A DNA stretch of 64,000 nucleotides, taken from assembly GCF_000214705.1 (NCBI RefSeq), contig NC_015573.1, positions 2,921,001 through 2,985,000 on the forward strand, written 5' to 3'. The notes beneath the pieces are model-generated. The model ran no database searches and was not told where the DNA came from. It saw only the letters and a list, made by a program, of their open reading frames with translations. This document shows, in pieces, positions 1-8,176 of this stretch. Within the stretch, counting starts at the first letter, position 1. Each line of letters opens with the position of its first letter. The position numbers and the translations under genes were made by a program. The DNA is from Desulfofundulus kuznetsovii DSM 6115 (GTDB lineage: Bacteria; Bacillota; Desulfotomaculia; Desulfotomaculales; Desulfovirgulaceae).

Positions 1-898
1 GTTCGGAAACGTTTAACATCATATTAAAAGCTGTTGGAACGCAAAATAACATCGTAACACCATGGTTTTCGATTGTATGGAACATTTCTTCAGGTTCAAA
101 GCGCTCAATAATGGATATAGAAGCTCCAAAGCGCCAGGGGTAGAAAGTGAAATTCACCGAACCGAAAGCAAAGCTGAAATATGGATGGCCGCCTAAAATA
201 TCGTTTTCTTTAATTTTTAAAACATATCTGCCGTGCGTATCGGTAGCGGCCAGGATGTCATGAACGGTAGAAATGATCCCTTTTGGACGCCCGGTAGTAC
301 CTGAACTGTAAATAAGCCTTCCCACGTGATCCAAGGTTGTGGAAGCCGAGGGGGCAGTATCACTCTGTTCCCTGATTAACTCCTCAAATGCTACACAGTT
401 GGAAGCGTCAGCCTTACCACCGTAAACAATCTTCTTTAGAGAAGGAAGGTCCGCCTTTTCTACTTCGTTGAGACAGGCCACACTGCAAATGATGGCCTTG
501 GCCCCGGAATCAGTAGCCCTGTAGATGATCTCATCATATTTAACCAGGTGATTGACCAGTACAGGAATTGCCCCTATTTTCCAGCAGGCCATGTTAGCAA
601 TAATCCATTCCGGGCAGTTGGTACCCATTAACATTATCCGGTCAAATTCACCCAAACCGATGCTTCTTAATCCATTGGCAAGCCTGTTTACCTGCAACCA
701 CAGCTGCCGGTAGGTTATTTTGGTGTCTTTGTAATAGATGGCCACTTTGTCCGGGTATCGGGCAGCGCTACGACCCACTAGATAATCGGCAAGGTTAATG
801 TTATAGGGATACCTGGTTAGTTCAGGGAGGGTAAATATTTTTTCGGGAAGGTAATCCGACGGACCAATTACGTTATCCGGAAGAATAACCTTTCTCAT
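1..898 (-). CDS. Acyl-CoA synthetase / AMP-binding enzyme, N-terminal part (cut by window edge)
   Basis: The reading frame starts at ATG 898 and stays open to base 1, giving about 299 residues. It shows the ANL-superfamily phosphate-binding motif YSSGTTGRPKG at about residue 200, preceded by the usual N-terminal fold (PDKVAIYY, MGTNCPEWIIAN). Family knowledge: these enzymes make acyl-AMP and then acyl-CoA from a carboxylic acid, ATP and CoA. It is the last visible gene of a minus-strand beta-oxidation operon and probably activates the acid that the other enzymes process. Substrate chain length cannot be told. The C-terminal adenylation lid lies outside the window. Confidence 0.85.
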   Translation of the reverse strand, partial: MRKVILPDNVIGPSDYLPEKIFTLPELTRYPYNINLADYLVGRSAARYPDKVAIYYKDTKITYRQLWLQVNRLANGLRSIGLGEFDRIMLMGTNCPEWIIANMACWKIGAIPVLVNHLVKYDEIIYRATDSGAKAIICSVACLNEVEKADLPSLKKIVYGGKADASNCVAFEELIREQSDTAPSASTTLDHVGRLIYSSGTTGRPKGIISTVHDILAATDTHGRYVLKIKENDILGGHPYFSFAFGSVNFTFYPWRFGASISIIERFEPEEMFHTIENHGVTMLFCVPTAFNMMLNVSE

Positions 899-962
899 AC
901 AGGAAATCACCTCACATGTTCTACATAAGCCAAAGTTATATTATGGATCAGCCCCTCCTATC

Positions 963-2177
963 TCAAACCCTGACCAGTGCAGCGTCACCCTGAGCCAACC
1001 CGCCACAGATGGCTGCCACGCCTAAACCGCCGCCGCGGCGCCGCAATTCATAGATCAAAGTGCCGATCAAACGCGCCCCGCTGGCGGTATTGGGATGCCC
1101 GATGGCGATGGCACCGCCGTTTACATTAACCTTCTTTTTGAGCTCTTCATATTTTTTCATATCCCCGTTGGCCAGCATCTTGGTGCTGGTCAAAGTGACT
1201 GCCGCAAAAGCTTCGTTAATTTCAAATAAATTGATGTCCTCAAGACCGTAACCCGTCTTCTGAAGTAACTTTTGGATGGCAATGGCCGGAGCTTCTGAGA
1301 GTAACCTCGGTTTAGTAGCAATGGAAACCATACCAACAATAGCACCCAGGGGCTCCAGGTCAAGCTCTCTGGCTTTTTTTCTGGTGGTAAGGAGAAGCGC
1401 CGCCGACCCGTCGTTCAAACCAGGGGCATTGCCCGCCGTACAGGTGGGACTGCCGTAAATGGGCTTTAAGGCTGCAAGTTTTTCCATGGTTGTATCAGGT
1501 CTGTACTGTTCGTCTATATTCAGGACACTTACGCCGTTCTTCTGCGGCACTTCCAGGGCCATCATTTCATCGAGAAATTTTCCTGCGGCGTAAGCATGGC
1601 CGTATTTAACATGGCTACTAACCGCCCATTCATCCTGCTGGAAACGGTCTATACCATGCATTAAGGCAACTTCTCCCGCATCCTTGGCTACCGGCGCATA
1701 GTCTTTATAACCCAATTCCAGCAGGGGATCCTCTATGGTTAGATGGCCCATTTTTTTGGAATGAAAACGCTGGTTGCGCAGTAAAAAGGGCACCGTACTA
1801 AAGCTGGTCACCCCTCCGGCCAGAATTACCTCCCCCTCGCCGGCCCGGATGGTCCGGCAACCGTAATTGACTGCCGACATGGCGGAAACACAGGCCTTAT
1901 CCAGCGAACAGGAAGGTATTTCGGGGGGCAAACCCGCCTTCAGCAATGCCTGCCTGGCCACCACCGGGGTGTAGGGATCCTTGCAACAGGTGGTATCGCC
2001 CACCCCCCAGAAAATCTCATCAACCACATCACCCGGCAGTTTTACCCGGGCCAGTACTTCCTTCATGACAATAGCGCTCAAGTCATAGCAATCAATATCC
2101 TTTAGAGACCCTCCAAACCGGCCAAAGGGAGTGCGAACCGCACTGACCACCACAATCTCATCATCGCGTAACTTCAA
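963..2177 (-). CDS. Acetyl-CoA C-acetyltransferase (thiolase)
   Basis: 404 residues, the normal thiolase length. The nucleophilic Cys lies in KACVSAM (C96). The acid/base motifs are AIGHPNTASGAR near residue 361 and CGGLAQGDAAL, with the second catalytic Cys near 391. The enzyme condenses or cleaves acetyl-CoA units, the thiolytic step of beta-oxidation or the first step of C4 synthesis. The start is TTG at 2177, supported by a GGAGGGA ribosome-binding site nine bases upstream. It lies 17 bp after the SDR gene in the same minus-strand operon. The usual GHPIGASG reads GHPNTASG, so acyl specificity may differ from classical acetoacetyl-CoA thiolases. Confidence 0.9.
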   Translation of the reverse strand: MKLRDDEIVVVSAVRTPFGRFGGSLKDIDCYDLSAIVMKEVLARVKLPGDVVDEIFWGVGDTTCCKDPYTPVVARQALLKAGLPPEIPSCSLDKACVSAMSAVNYGCRTIRAGEGEVILAGGVTSFSTVPFLLRNQRFHSKKMGHLTIEDPLLELGYKDYAPVAKDAGEVALMHGIDRFQQDEWAVSSHVKYGHAYAAGKFLDEMMALEVPQKNGVSVLNIDEQYRPDTTMEKLAALKPIYGSPTCTAGNAPGLNDGSAALLLTTRKKARELDLEPLGAIVGMVSIATKPRLLSEAPAIAIQKLLQKTGYGLEDINLFEINEAFAAVTLTSTKMLANGDMKKYEELKKKVNVNGGAIAIGHPNTASGARLIGTLIYELRRRGGGLGVAAICGGLAQGDAALVRV

Positions 2178-2194
2178 TGTTCACATCCCTCCAA

Positions 2195-2971
2195 TTAAAC
2201 GGCCAAGTAGCCGCCATCCACACAAAGTACATGTCCTGTAATATTATAATCAGAAGCTGGAGAAGCAAGAAACACGGCTGCACCTTTAATGTCATCCCCG
2301 GTGCCAAAGCGGCGCAAGGGAATGTGGCGCAAGAGAATTTCCCCTTTTTCATTAATAACGTGCCTGGACATATGGGTGGGAAACCATCCGGGTGCAATGG
2401 CATTAACGGTAATCCCGTACTGTGCCCACTTGGCCGCCAGATCACGGGTAAATGAGATAACTGCTCCTTTGCTGGCATGATAGCCTATAGCGTGCATAAT
2501 TTCGGGATCCTTGCCTACAAAGCCGCAAATTGAAGTTATGTTAATGATTTTTCCGTACTTCTGTCCAATCATCACCTTACCCGCCTTTTGGCAGCACAGA
2601 AAGGTGCCCGTTACATTGACATCCATGATCTTCTGCCATCTCTCCAGCGGATAATCTTCTGTTAACGCACCCCAGGTAACCCCGGCATTATTAATCAATA
2701 TATCAAGGCGCCCAAATTCACGCACTGTAAAATCAACCATTGACTGAACGTCTTCCACTTGAGCCACATCGCATTTTACTGCCAGGGCCTTTACACCAAG
2801 CCCACGCAGTTTTTCAGCCGTGGCTTCACAACGTTCAAGTTTGCGTGAGGCCACCACCACCGAAGCGCCGGCTTCGGCAAGGGCCATACACATTTGCTCA
2901 CCCAGGCCGATTGAACCACCGGTGACCACCGCCACCCGACCTTCCAGGTTAAACATCTCTCTTACCTGCAC
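2195..2971 (-). CDS. SDR-family oxidoreductase, probable 3-oxoacyl/3-hydroxyacyl reductase
   Basis: 258 residues with the classical short-chain dehydrogenase pattern: cofactor motif TGGSIGLG (residues 17-24), NNAG (94-97), catalytic Ser147, Tyr164 and Lys168 in YHASK, and a C-terminal GHVLCVDGG. Such enzymes interconvert 3-oxo and 3-hydroxy groups with NAD(P)H. Position between thiolase and 3-hydroxybutyryl-CoA dehydrogenase suggests an acyl-CoA substrate. Together with the MaoC hydratase at the operon head it could form the (R)-3-hydroxyacyl branch, while Hbd and crotonase form the (S)-branch. The start is GTG 2971 with a GGGGGA site upstream; ATG 2956 is an alternative. Confidence 0.85.
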   Translation of the reverse strand: MQVREMFNLEGRVAVVTGGSIGLGEQMCMALAEAGASVVVASRKLERCEATAEKLRGLGVKALAVKCDVAQVEDVQSMVDFTVREFGRLDILINNAGVTWGALTEDYPLERWQKIMDVNVTGTFLCCQKAGKVMIGQKYGKIINITSICGFVGKDPEIMHAIGYHASKGAVISFTRDLAAKWAQYGITVNAIAPGWFPTHMSRHVINEKGEILLRHIPLRRFGTGDDIKGAAVFLASPASDYNITGHVLCVDGGYLAV

Positions 2972-2990
2972 CAGACGATCCCCCTTGCCT

Positions 2991-3842
2991 TTACTTCTTA
3001 TAGGAGTAAAATCCCTGACCCGTCTTGCGCCCCAATTGCCCGGCCCTCACCATCTGTGCCAATAGCGGTGCCGGACGGTATTTATCACCCAGTTCCCGAT
3101 TTAAACACTCCATCACGTGCAGGAGCACATCGGCTCCGGCCATGTCGATCAGTTCCAACGGCCCCATTGGGAAGTTGGTACAAACCTTCATGGCTTTGTC
3201 AATCTCTTCTGGTTTGTTGCCATCCATGACACAATAAACAGCTTCATTGAGCATCACGTCCAGGATGCGGCTTACAATAAACCCGGGGTAATCAACTGCT
3301 TCGGCCGGAATTTTACCAAGGCTCTTCACAAATTCAATACCTGTTGCTACCGCCTCATCTGAAGAGAGCCGGGCACGAATAACCTCGACGCCCTTCATTA
3401 ACGGAACAGGATTCATAAAATGCAAACCAATTACTCTTTCGGGTCGCCTGGTAGCAGCAGCAATGGCGGTAATGGGCAGCGAAGAGGTATTTGAGGCCAG
3501 CACAGCATTTTCTGGCACATGTTGATCAATTTTCTTAAAGAGCTCTTTTTTTACCGCCAAGTCTTCAAATACCGCTTCTATAACCAGGTCGACATCTTTG
3601 ACTGCTTCCACCAAATCAGTAGTTTTATGAAGCCTGCCAAGGGCAACTTTCATATCGTCAGCCGAAATCTTTTTTTTATCAACGAATCGCGCCAAGCTGT
3701 TTTCTATATTTGCCTGTGCTCTTTCCAGTATTTCAACTGAAAGATCATTAAGATATACCTCATAGCCCGAGGACGCACAAACTTGAGCAATACCAGCACC
3801 CATCGTCCCTGCACCGATAACGGCAACTTTTTTAATCTCCAT
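2991..3842 (-). CDS. hbd: 3-hydroxybutyryl-CoA dehydrogenase
   Basis: 283 residues, typical for Hbd. An N-terminal Rossmann motif [10 protein letters not shown] (residues 10-19) binds NAD(H). The helical domain carries the family signatures [25 protein letters not shown] with the catalytic His, and DYPGFIVSR. It converts (S)-3-hydroxybutyryl-CoA to acetoacetyl-CoA. It lies between the SDR and crotonase genes in the same operon, consistent with a short-chain beta-oxidation or butyrate pathway run in either direction. Confidence 0.93.
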   Translation of the reverse strand: MEIKKVAVIGAGTMGAGIAQVCASSGYEVYLNDLSVEILERAQANIENSLARFVDKKKISADDMKVALGRLHKTTDLVEAVKDVDLVIEAVFEDLAVKKELFKKIDQHVPENAVLASNTSSLPITAIAAATRRPERVIGLHFMNPVPLMKGVEVIRARLSSDEAVATGIEFVKSLGKIPAEAVDYPGFIVSRILDVMLNEAVYCVMDGNKPEEIDKAMKVCTNFPMGPLELIDMAGADVLLHVMECLNRELGDKYRPAPLLAQMVRAGQLGRKTGQGFYSYKK

Positions 3843-3888
3843 TAAGGTATCAAAACCCCCTTCTACAAGGTACTCAGGCTAACCCCTT

Positions 3889-4674
3889 TTAGCGGTCGGT
3901 GTACCGGGGCACGCGTTTTTCCAGAAACGCCCTTATTCCTTCATGATGGTCTTCGGTGGCAAAACACCCGGCGAAACACTCTATCTCGTAATGTAACGCT
4001 GGGGTAAGGTCCATATCGCTGCCCCGGTCTATGGCCGATTTGGCCAGAGCTAAAACGGGGCGGGACTTGGTAGCTATTTCCCCAGCCAGTTTGATTGCCG
4101 TTTCCATTAACTCTTCCAAGGGCACAACCCGGTTCACCAAACCCCACTCGTAAGCCACCCGTGCCGGTATGATTTTACCCGTAAAAATTAATTCCTTGGC
4201 CCGGCTCACCCCCACCAAACGGGCTAGACGCTGGGTACCACCTCCTCCCGGGATAATGCCCAGGTTGATTTCCGGTTGCCCCAACCGGGCGTTTTCGGAA
4301 GCCAACCGCAGGTCGCAGCACATAGCCAGTTCGCAACCACCCCCCAGGGCATAACCATTGAGGGCGGCTATAGTTGGTACCGGCAGGGAGCAAATTTGGT
4401 CCTGGGTCCGGTAGGCCGCCAGGGCGAAATTTCTCGCTTCCACGGCAGAAAGGCGTTGAAGCTCGCTTACGTCCGCTCCTGCTGAAAAAGCTTTGCTGCC
4501 ACTTCCGGTGAGGATGACTGCCTTAATGCGGTTATCTCGTTCAATTTCGCTGAAAACTAAACCTAACTCGATAAACATCTGCCTGTTTAATGCATTTAAA
4601 CTCTCAGGACGGGACAGTGTAACTACCGCAATATGATCTTGAACGATCTGGTAATCGATAACTGAATAACCCAT
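3889..4674 (-). CDS. crt: Enoyl-CoA hydratase (crotonase)
   Basis: 261 residues with crotonase oxyanion-hole signatures SAGADVSEL and NGYALGGGCELAMCCD, and the second acidic region PEINLGIIPGGGGTQRLARLVG. Both catalytic Glu positions of the family appear present (GGCEL and QPEI). The enzyme hydrates crotonyl-CoA to (S)-3-hydroxybutyryl-CoA, the step next to Hbd encoded immediately downstream. Its start codon touches the stop of the upstream MaoC gene, which implies translational coupling. Confidence 0.92.
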   Translation of the reverse strand: MGYSVIDYQIVQDHIAVVTLSRPESLNALNRQMFIELGLVFSEIERDNRIKAVILTGSGSKAFSAGADVSELQRLSAVEARNFALAAYRTQDQICSLPVPTIAALNGYALGGGCELAMCCDLRLASENARLGQPEINLGIIPGGGGTQRLARLVGVSRAKELIFTGKIIPARVAYEWGLVNRVVPLEELMETAIKLAGEIATKSRPVLALAKSAIDRGSDMDLTPALHYEIECFAGCFATEDHHEGIRAFLEKRVPRYTDR

Positions 4675-5102
4675 CAGTATACCTCTTTCCCTACCATCAC
4701 TAAAGCCTCACCTTCAACTACCGCTTTGCCCTCCTGATTAAAGCACGTTGTACGCAACCTGAGCCTGTTTTTTGCAGCAATTTTTTCAATCACCTCAACT
4801 TCCGCGGTAATGGTATCCCCAGGAAATACTGGAAGGCAGAATTTAAGTGTTTGACCAAGATAAACGGCACCTGGGCCAGGCAACTTCATACCAATTACTG
4901 CGGAAATTAACCCCGCAGTCAGCATGCCATGAGCTACCTGCCGTCCAAAAATAGTTTTACGGGCAAATTCCACATTGACATGTACGGGGTTTAAATCCCC
5001 GGTAATCCCGGCAAAAAGATAAATATCGCTTTCCGTAATTGTTTTGCTAAAGCATGCCACATCACCAACCTTGATTTGATCAAATGTCTTCCTCTCTTCC
5101 AC
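4674..5102 (-). CDS. MaoC-like (R)-specific enoyl-CoA hydratase
   Basis: 142 residues, a single hot-dog domain of the MaoC/PhaJ type. The sequence DLNPVHVNVEFARKTIFG contains the Asp-His pair of the hydratase motif, followed by VAHGMLTAGLISAVIG. PhaJ-type enzymes make (R)-3-hydroxyacyl-CoA. The start is GTG 5102, with GGGAGG five bases upstream; the nearby ATGs are out of frame. It is the first gene of the operon, lying about 50 bp below a sigma-54 promoter. Having both MaoC and crotonase hydratases in one operon is a small oddity that would permit epimerisation of 3-hydroxyacyl-CoA. Confidence 0.85.
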   Translation of the reverse strand: MEERKTFDQIKVGDVACFSKTITESDIYLFAGITGDLNPVHVNVEFARKTIFGRQVAHGMLTAGLISAVIGMKLPGPGAVYLGQTLKFCLPVFPGDTITAEVEVIEKIAAKNRLRLRTTCFNQEGKAVVEGEALVMVGKEVY

Positions 5103-5150
5103 ATCATCCCTCCCATCCTTGACCTATGAAGTAATTCAATAATTATAGCT

Positions 5151-5166
5151 AGCAACGATCATGCCA
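5151..5166 (-). promoter_or_regulatory. Sigma-54 (-24/-12) promoter of the beta-oxidation operon
   Basis: Read on the minus strand the site is TGGCAT, five bases, TTGCT, a near match to the RpoN consensus TGGCAC-N5-TTGCW with both the GG and GC dinucleotides at the right spacing. Transcription should start near 5139, giving a leader of about 37 bases before the GTG at 5102. The gene on the other side of the intergenic region encodes a sigma-54 activator, which strongly supports the call. Confidence 0.72.
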
Positions 5167-5256
5167 ATCAGGTATAAAACACAATAATTAACAAACCAAA
5201 GAAAAAAGTCTAAATATCACAAAGAAAAAGTGGTTTTACCGCATGCTGAAGTGTAT

Positions 5257-5353
5257 AAATATGAGTCAAAACGAAAACCAATCATAAGGCAAGCCCATTA
5301 GACGTAAAAATATGAGACGGCGTTGATACAAAATGTTTTATAGTAAAACATTT
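5257..5353. promoter_or_regulatory. Candidate enhancer (UAS) region for the sigma-54 activator
   Basis: This stretch, 90-190 bp upstream of the minus-strand -24 element, holds two direct copies of AAATATGAG (5257-5265 and 5308-5316, 51 bp apart, about five helical turns) and a perfect palindrome with 10-bp arms and a 3-bp centre (AAATGTTTTA at 5331, TAAAACATTT ending 5353). Enhancers for AcoR-like activators lie at such distances. Assigning these repeats to the adjacent regulator is inference. The rest of the 585-bp gap (5103-5687) is AT-rich with no gene. Confidence 0.4.
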
Positions 5354-5687
5354 ATTGTACCCCGCGCTCCCAGACTCTATCCACCGGCTTTCGTAAGTAT
5401 ATCTCCTGGAGAGAATCTCATTCGCTAGTAGACAAGGATAATCCATTTTAGTCTGATATTATGATATTATTCATGGCCAGTTGCAGTCGTGGCTGGGGAC
5501 ATAGAGAAAATTCGTAAGAGTTATCCAAGCTCAAGCCGTTTTTTTGGTATCTACCCAAAAACTGGAAGTTTTATAGGTAACATTTACAGGTTAAAATTTT
5601 CTGGCTGGTATTAATTTTTTTTCACTTATATGCTAAAATAAATCAAAATTGGACGACTTGTTTTGAGACAACAGGAGGGATTAGTTT

Positions 5688-7670
5688 ATGCTACAGGCCG
5701 CCCAGGAAATGAAGATGCTCTGGAAACTGGTGCGTACCGTTGGTGATAAAAATGTGCGTGTACGGGAGGAAATTAAAGCCTCGTGGGCCAGAAGCCTCGC
5801 ACATGGGGTCAATCCTTATATGAAGGCCAACCAGACCGTGTTAACGGCCGAAGAATTTAAAAACAAACTCCAGGAAAACCGGGAATTGTTAGAAGTGGCT
5901 GTACCTGTAGTGAAAAACATTTATGATTTCGTAAAGGGAAGCGGTTTTGCAGTGGCCATTGCAGACAAAGATGGGGTTATACTGGTCATGATCGGGGATG
6001 AGGAAGGACTAGAATTTACCAGGAGAGCAAATCTAATTGAAGGTTCAGTTTGGTCGGAAGAAGTAATGGGGACCAATGCCATTGGACTGTGTCTGGTGGA
6101 AGGGAAACCTATCCAGGTCTACGGTTACGAGCATTTTTGCATCTGTTGCTATAATGGTACTTGTTCAGCAGCACCTATTCGTGATCCAAACGGCCGGATC
6201 ATCGGGGCCCTGGATATCACCGGATATTTTGAAAAAGTGCATTACCATACTCTGGGTATGGTAGTAGCTGGTGCAAATGCCATTGAGAGCCAGCTAGCCA
6301 TTAAAAGAGTACTTCGGGAAAATGTTCTGGCCAACCATTACAAAAACCTGATCATGGAATCAATCTCGGATGGAATCCTAACTATTGACAATTACGGCTA
6401 CATCACGCACCTTAATACCCAAGCGGCCAAATTGCTGCGGCTCGACCCAAGTACGGCTATCGGTAAAAGGTTAACCGAGATTTTTGGGGATATAGAAGCA
6501 AACCGTTATTTTATCAATCTTATTCAATCAAGTAGGGCCTTTACCGATACCATCATTCATATCCACCGGAAACACGAGAAAATCCGGTGTAATGTGAGCT
6601 GTCGCCCGCTTAACGACCACGATGGTACAAGCCTGGGGCGGGTGGTAGTTCTCCAGGAATTTTCACGGGTCAACCGGTTGGTTAACCGTCTGGCTATACC
6701 AAAAGCGAAAGTAAGTTTCTCCGATCTGGTGGGCGAAGATCCAGTATTTCTGGAAGCAGTAAAACTGGGAAAGGCTGCCGCCAACTCCGATTCCAACGTT
6801 CTTTTGCTGGGAGAAAGTGGAACTGGCAAGGAACTTTTTGCCCAGTCGATCCACAACGCCAGTATTCGTGCCGAACAACCCTTTGTTTCCGTCAATTGTG
6901 GGGCCATCCCCCGGGAGCTAATTGCCAGTGAGCTTTTTGGTTATGAGGAGGGCGCTTTTACCGGTGCCCGTAAAGGGGGCAATCCCGGTAAGTTTGAATT
7001 AGCCGACCAGGGGACAATTTTTCTGGATGAAATCGGTGAAATGCCCCTGGATCTCCAGGCCGCTCTACTCAGGGTGTTGGAAGAACAAAGGGTAATGCGG
7101 TTGGGAGGGCGGGAATATCTCCCGGTCAACGTTAGAATCATTGCTGCCACAAACAAAAACCTCCTGAAAGAGGTGGAAAGGGGGACCTTTCGCCGGGATC
7201 TATTTTACCGCCTGAACGTTATGGTTATATTTCTGCCGGCACTGCGGGAACGCAGGGAAGACATTGCATTGTTGACCAACCATTTTGTAAAACGTCTCAG
7301 TAAAAACAAGGGTAAAGACATAAAAGGGGTTTCTCCCGAAGTAATGGCCATCTTTTTAAACTATCACTGGCCCGGGAATGTTCGTGAATTGCAAAATGTG
7401 CTCGAACGTGCAGTTAACCTTTGTACAGGAACAGTGATTACCCCCGACTTACTGCCGCCGGAGTTAAGTCAGTACAACAATTACATGATTTCCCACAATC
7501 TGACACCCACAAAAGAAGAAAGCAAATTAATTAAAAAGGCGGAAGAACAGGCCATCCGCAACTGTCTGGCCCGATATAAAAGCAAAACAAAAGCGGCTGA
7601 ATATTTGGGCATTTCCCGGGCCACCCTTTACCGGAAAATTAAACAATACGGTATCGAGCTGGAACAGTAA
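5688..7670 (+). CDS. Sigma-54-dependent transcriptional activator (GAF-PAS-AAA-Fis)
   Basis: 660 residues. An N-terminal GAF-like sensor (about 60-200) is followed by a PAS domain (about 220-330) and a sigma-54 interaction domain with Walker A GESGTGKE (about 380), the GAFTGA loop, and Walker B TIFLDEIGEM. A Fis-type helix-turn-helix ends the protein (KAAEYLGISRATLYRKIKQ). The architecture matches AcoR-type enhancer-binding proteins, which sense a metabolite through the GAF/PAS part. It is divergent from the operon below 5102, whose promoter is of the sigma-54 type, so that operon is the likely target. The inducing ligand is unknown. Start ATG 5688 follows AGGAGGG. Confidence 0.92.
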   Translation: MLQAAQEMKMLWKLVRTVGDKNVRVREEIKASWARSLAHGVNPYMKANQTVLTAEEFKNKLQENRELLEVAVPVVKNIYDFVKGSGFAVAIADKDGVILVMIGDEEGLEFTRRANLIEGSVWSEEVMGTNAIGLCLVEGKPIQVYGYEHFCICCYNGTCSAAPIRDPNGRIIGALDITGYFEKVHYHTLGMVVAGANAIESQLAIKRVLRENVLANHYKNLIMESISDGILTIDNYGYITHLNTQAAKLLRLDPSTAIGKRLTEIFGDIEANRYFINLIQSSRAFTDTIIHIHRKHEKIRCNVSCRPLNDHDGTSLGRVVVLQEFSRVNRLVNRLAIPKAKVSFSDLVGEDPVFLEAVKLGKAAANSDSNVLLLGESGTGKELFAQSIHNASIRAEQPFVSVNCGAIPRELIASELFGYEEGAFTGARKGGNPGKFELADQGTIFLDEIGEMPLDLQAALLRVLEEQRVMRLGGREYLPVNVRIIAATNKNLLKEVERGTFRRDLFYRLNVMVIFLPALRERREDIALLTNHFVKRLSKNKGKDIKGVSPEVMAIFLNYHWPGNVRELQNVLERAVNLCTGTVITPDLLPPELSQYNNYMISHNLTPTKEESKLIKKAEEQAIRNCLARYKSKTKAAEYLGISRATLYRKIKQYGIELEQ

Positions 7671-7744
7671 GCTCTCGTGGATTGGTTAAAATCAACTGGT
7701 TTTGCGGGTGAGGGGGAAAAAGCAACCGGTAAGCTATCTTCCGA

Positions 7745-7785
7745 CATATTAAAACCAGGCCCCACCACGGCCTGGTTTTAATATG
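7745..7785. terminator. Bidirectional hairpin terminator
   Basis: A perfect 17-bp stem (7745-7761 with 7769-7785) and a 7-base loop. The arms begin and end with A/T-rich tracts, so a U-run is formed on both strands. It separates the convergent sigma-54 activator (plus) and the ferredoxin gene (minus). Confidence 0.85.
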
Positions 7786-7791
7786 TCACCT

Positions 7792-8094
7792 TTAAGCGGG
7801 AACAATGGCTCCCAGCTTGCATTTCGCCAGACATTCACCGCAGCGGATACACAGGGCCTGGTCAATGGAATGGGGCTCCTTTTTGTTGCCCGAGATGGCG
7901 CCCGTTTCACAGGCTTTAGTGCACATCTGGCAGCCCTTACATTTTTCCGGGTCCACTTTTAGGGCGGGAATTTCGACCCCGGCGGCCGCGGCCACATCTT
8001 TTACTCTGGCCCCCGGCGGTATTACAAGCTGCACACCGTTTAAAGTAATAACCACTTCTTTTTGTTGTTTTTTGGCTTCGGCCATCCTCTCCAT
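7792..8094 (-). CDS. 2[4Fe-4S] ferredoxin resembling the C-terminal domain of HydB
   Basis: 100 residues. Residues about 15-45 look like the beta-grasp start of NuoG/HydA-type [2Fe-2S] domains (ITLNGVQLVIPPGARVKD...) but lack its cysteines. The rest is a 2[4Fe-4S] ferredoxin with CKGCQMCTKACETGAI and CIRCGECLAKCKLGAI. From memory of the family, the linker GNKKEPHSIDQ between clusters is the form seen in the C-terminal ferredoxin domain of NuoF/HydB subunits. The HydB in this window (15371-17017) ends just before where that domain should start, so this protein may supply it in trans. That link is inference. It could also be an independent electron carrier. Confidence 0.8.
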   Translation of the reverse strand: MERMAEAKKQQKEVVITLNGVQLVIPPGARVKDVAAAAGVEIPALKVDPEKCKGCQMCTKACETGAISGNKKEPHSIDQALCIRCGECLAKCKLGAIVPA

Positions 8095-8176
8095 CTCCCA
8101 TGCAAAAGATTATATATATTCATAACTTCTACAAAGGACAGCCGATCCCTGCCACGGCGAATAAATCTTATGAACA

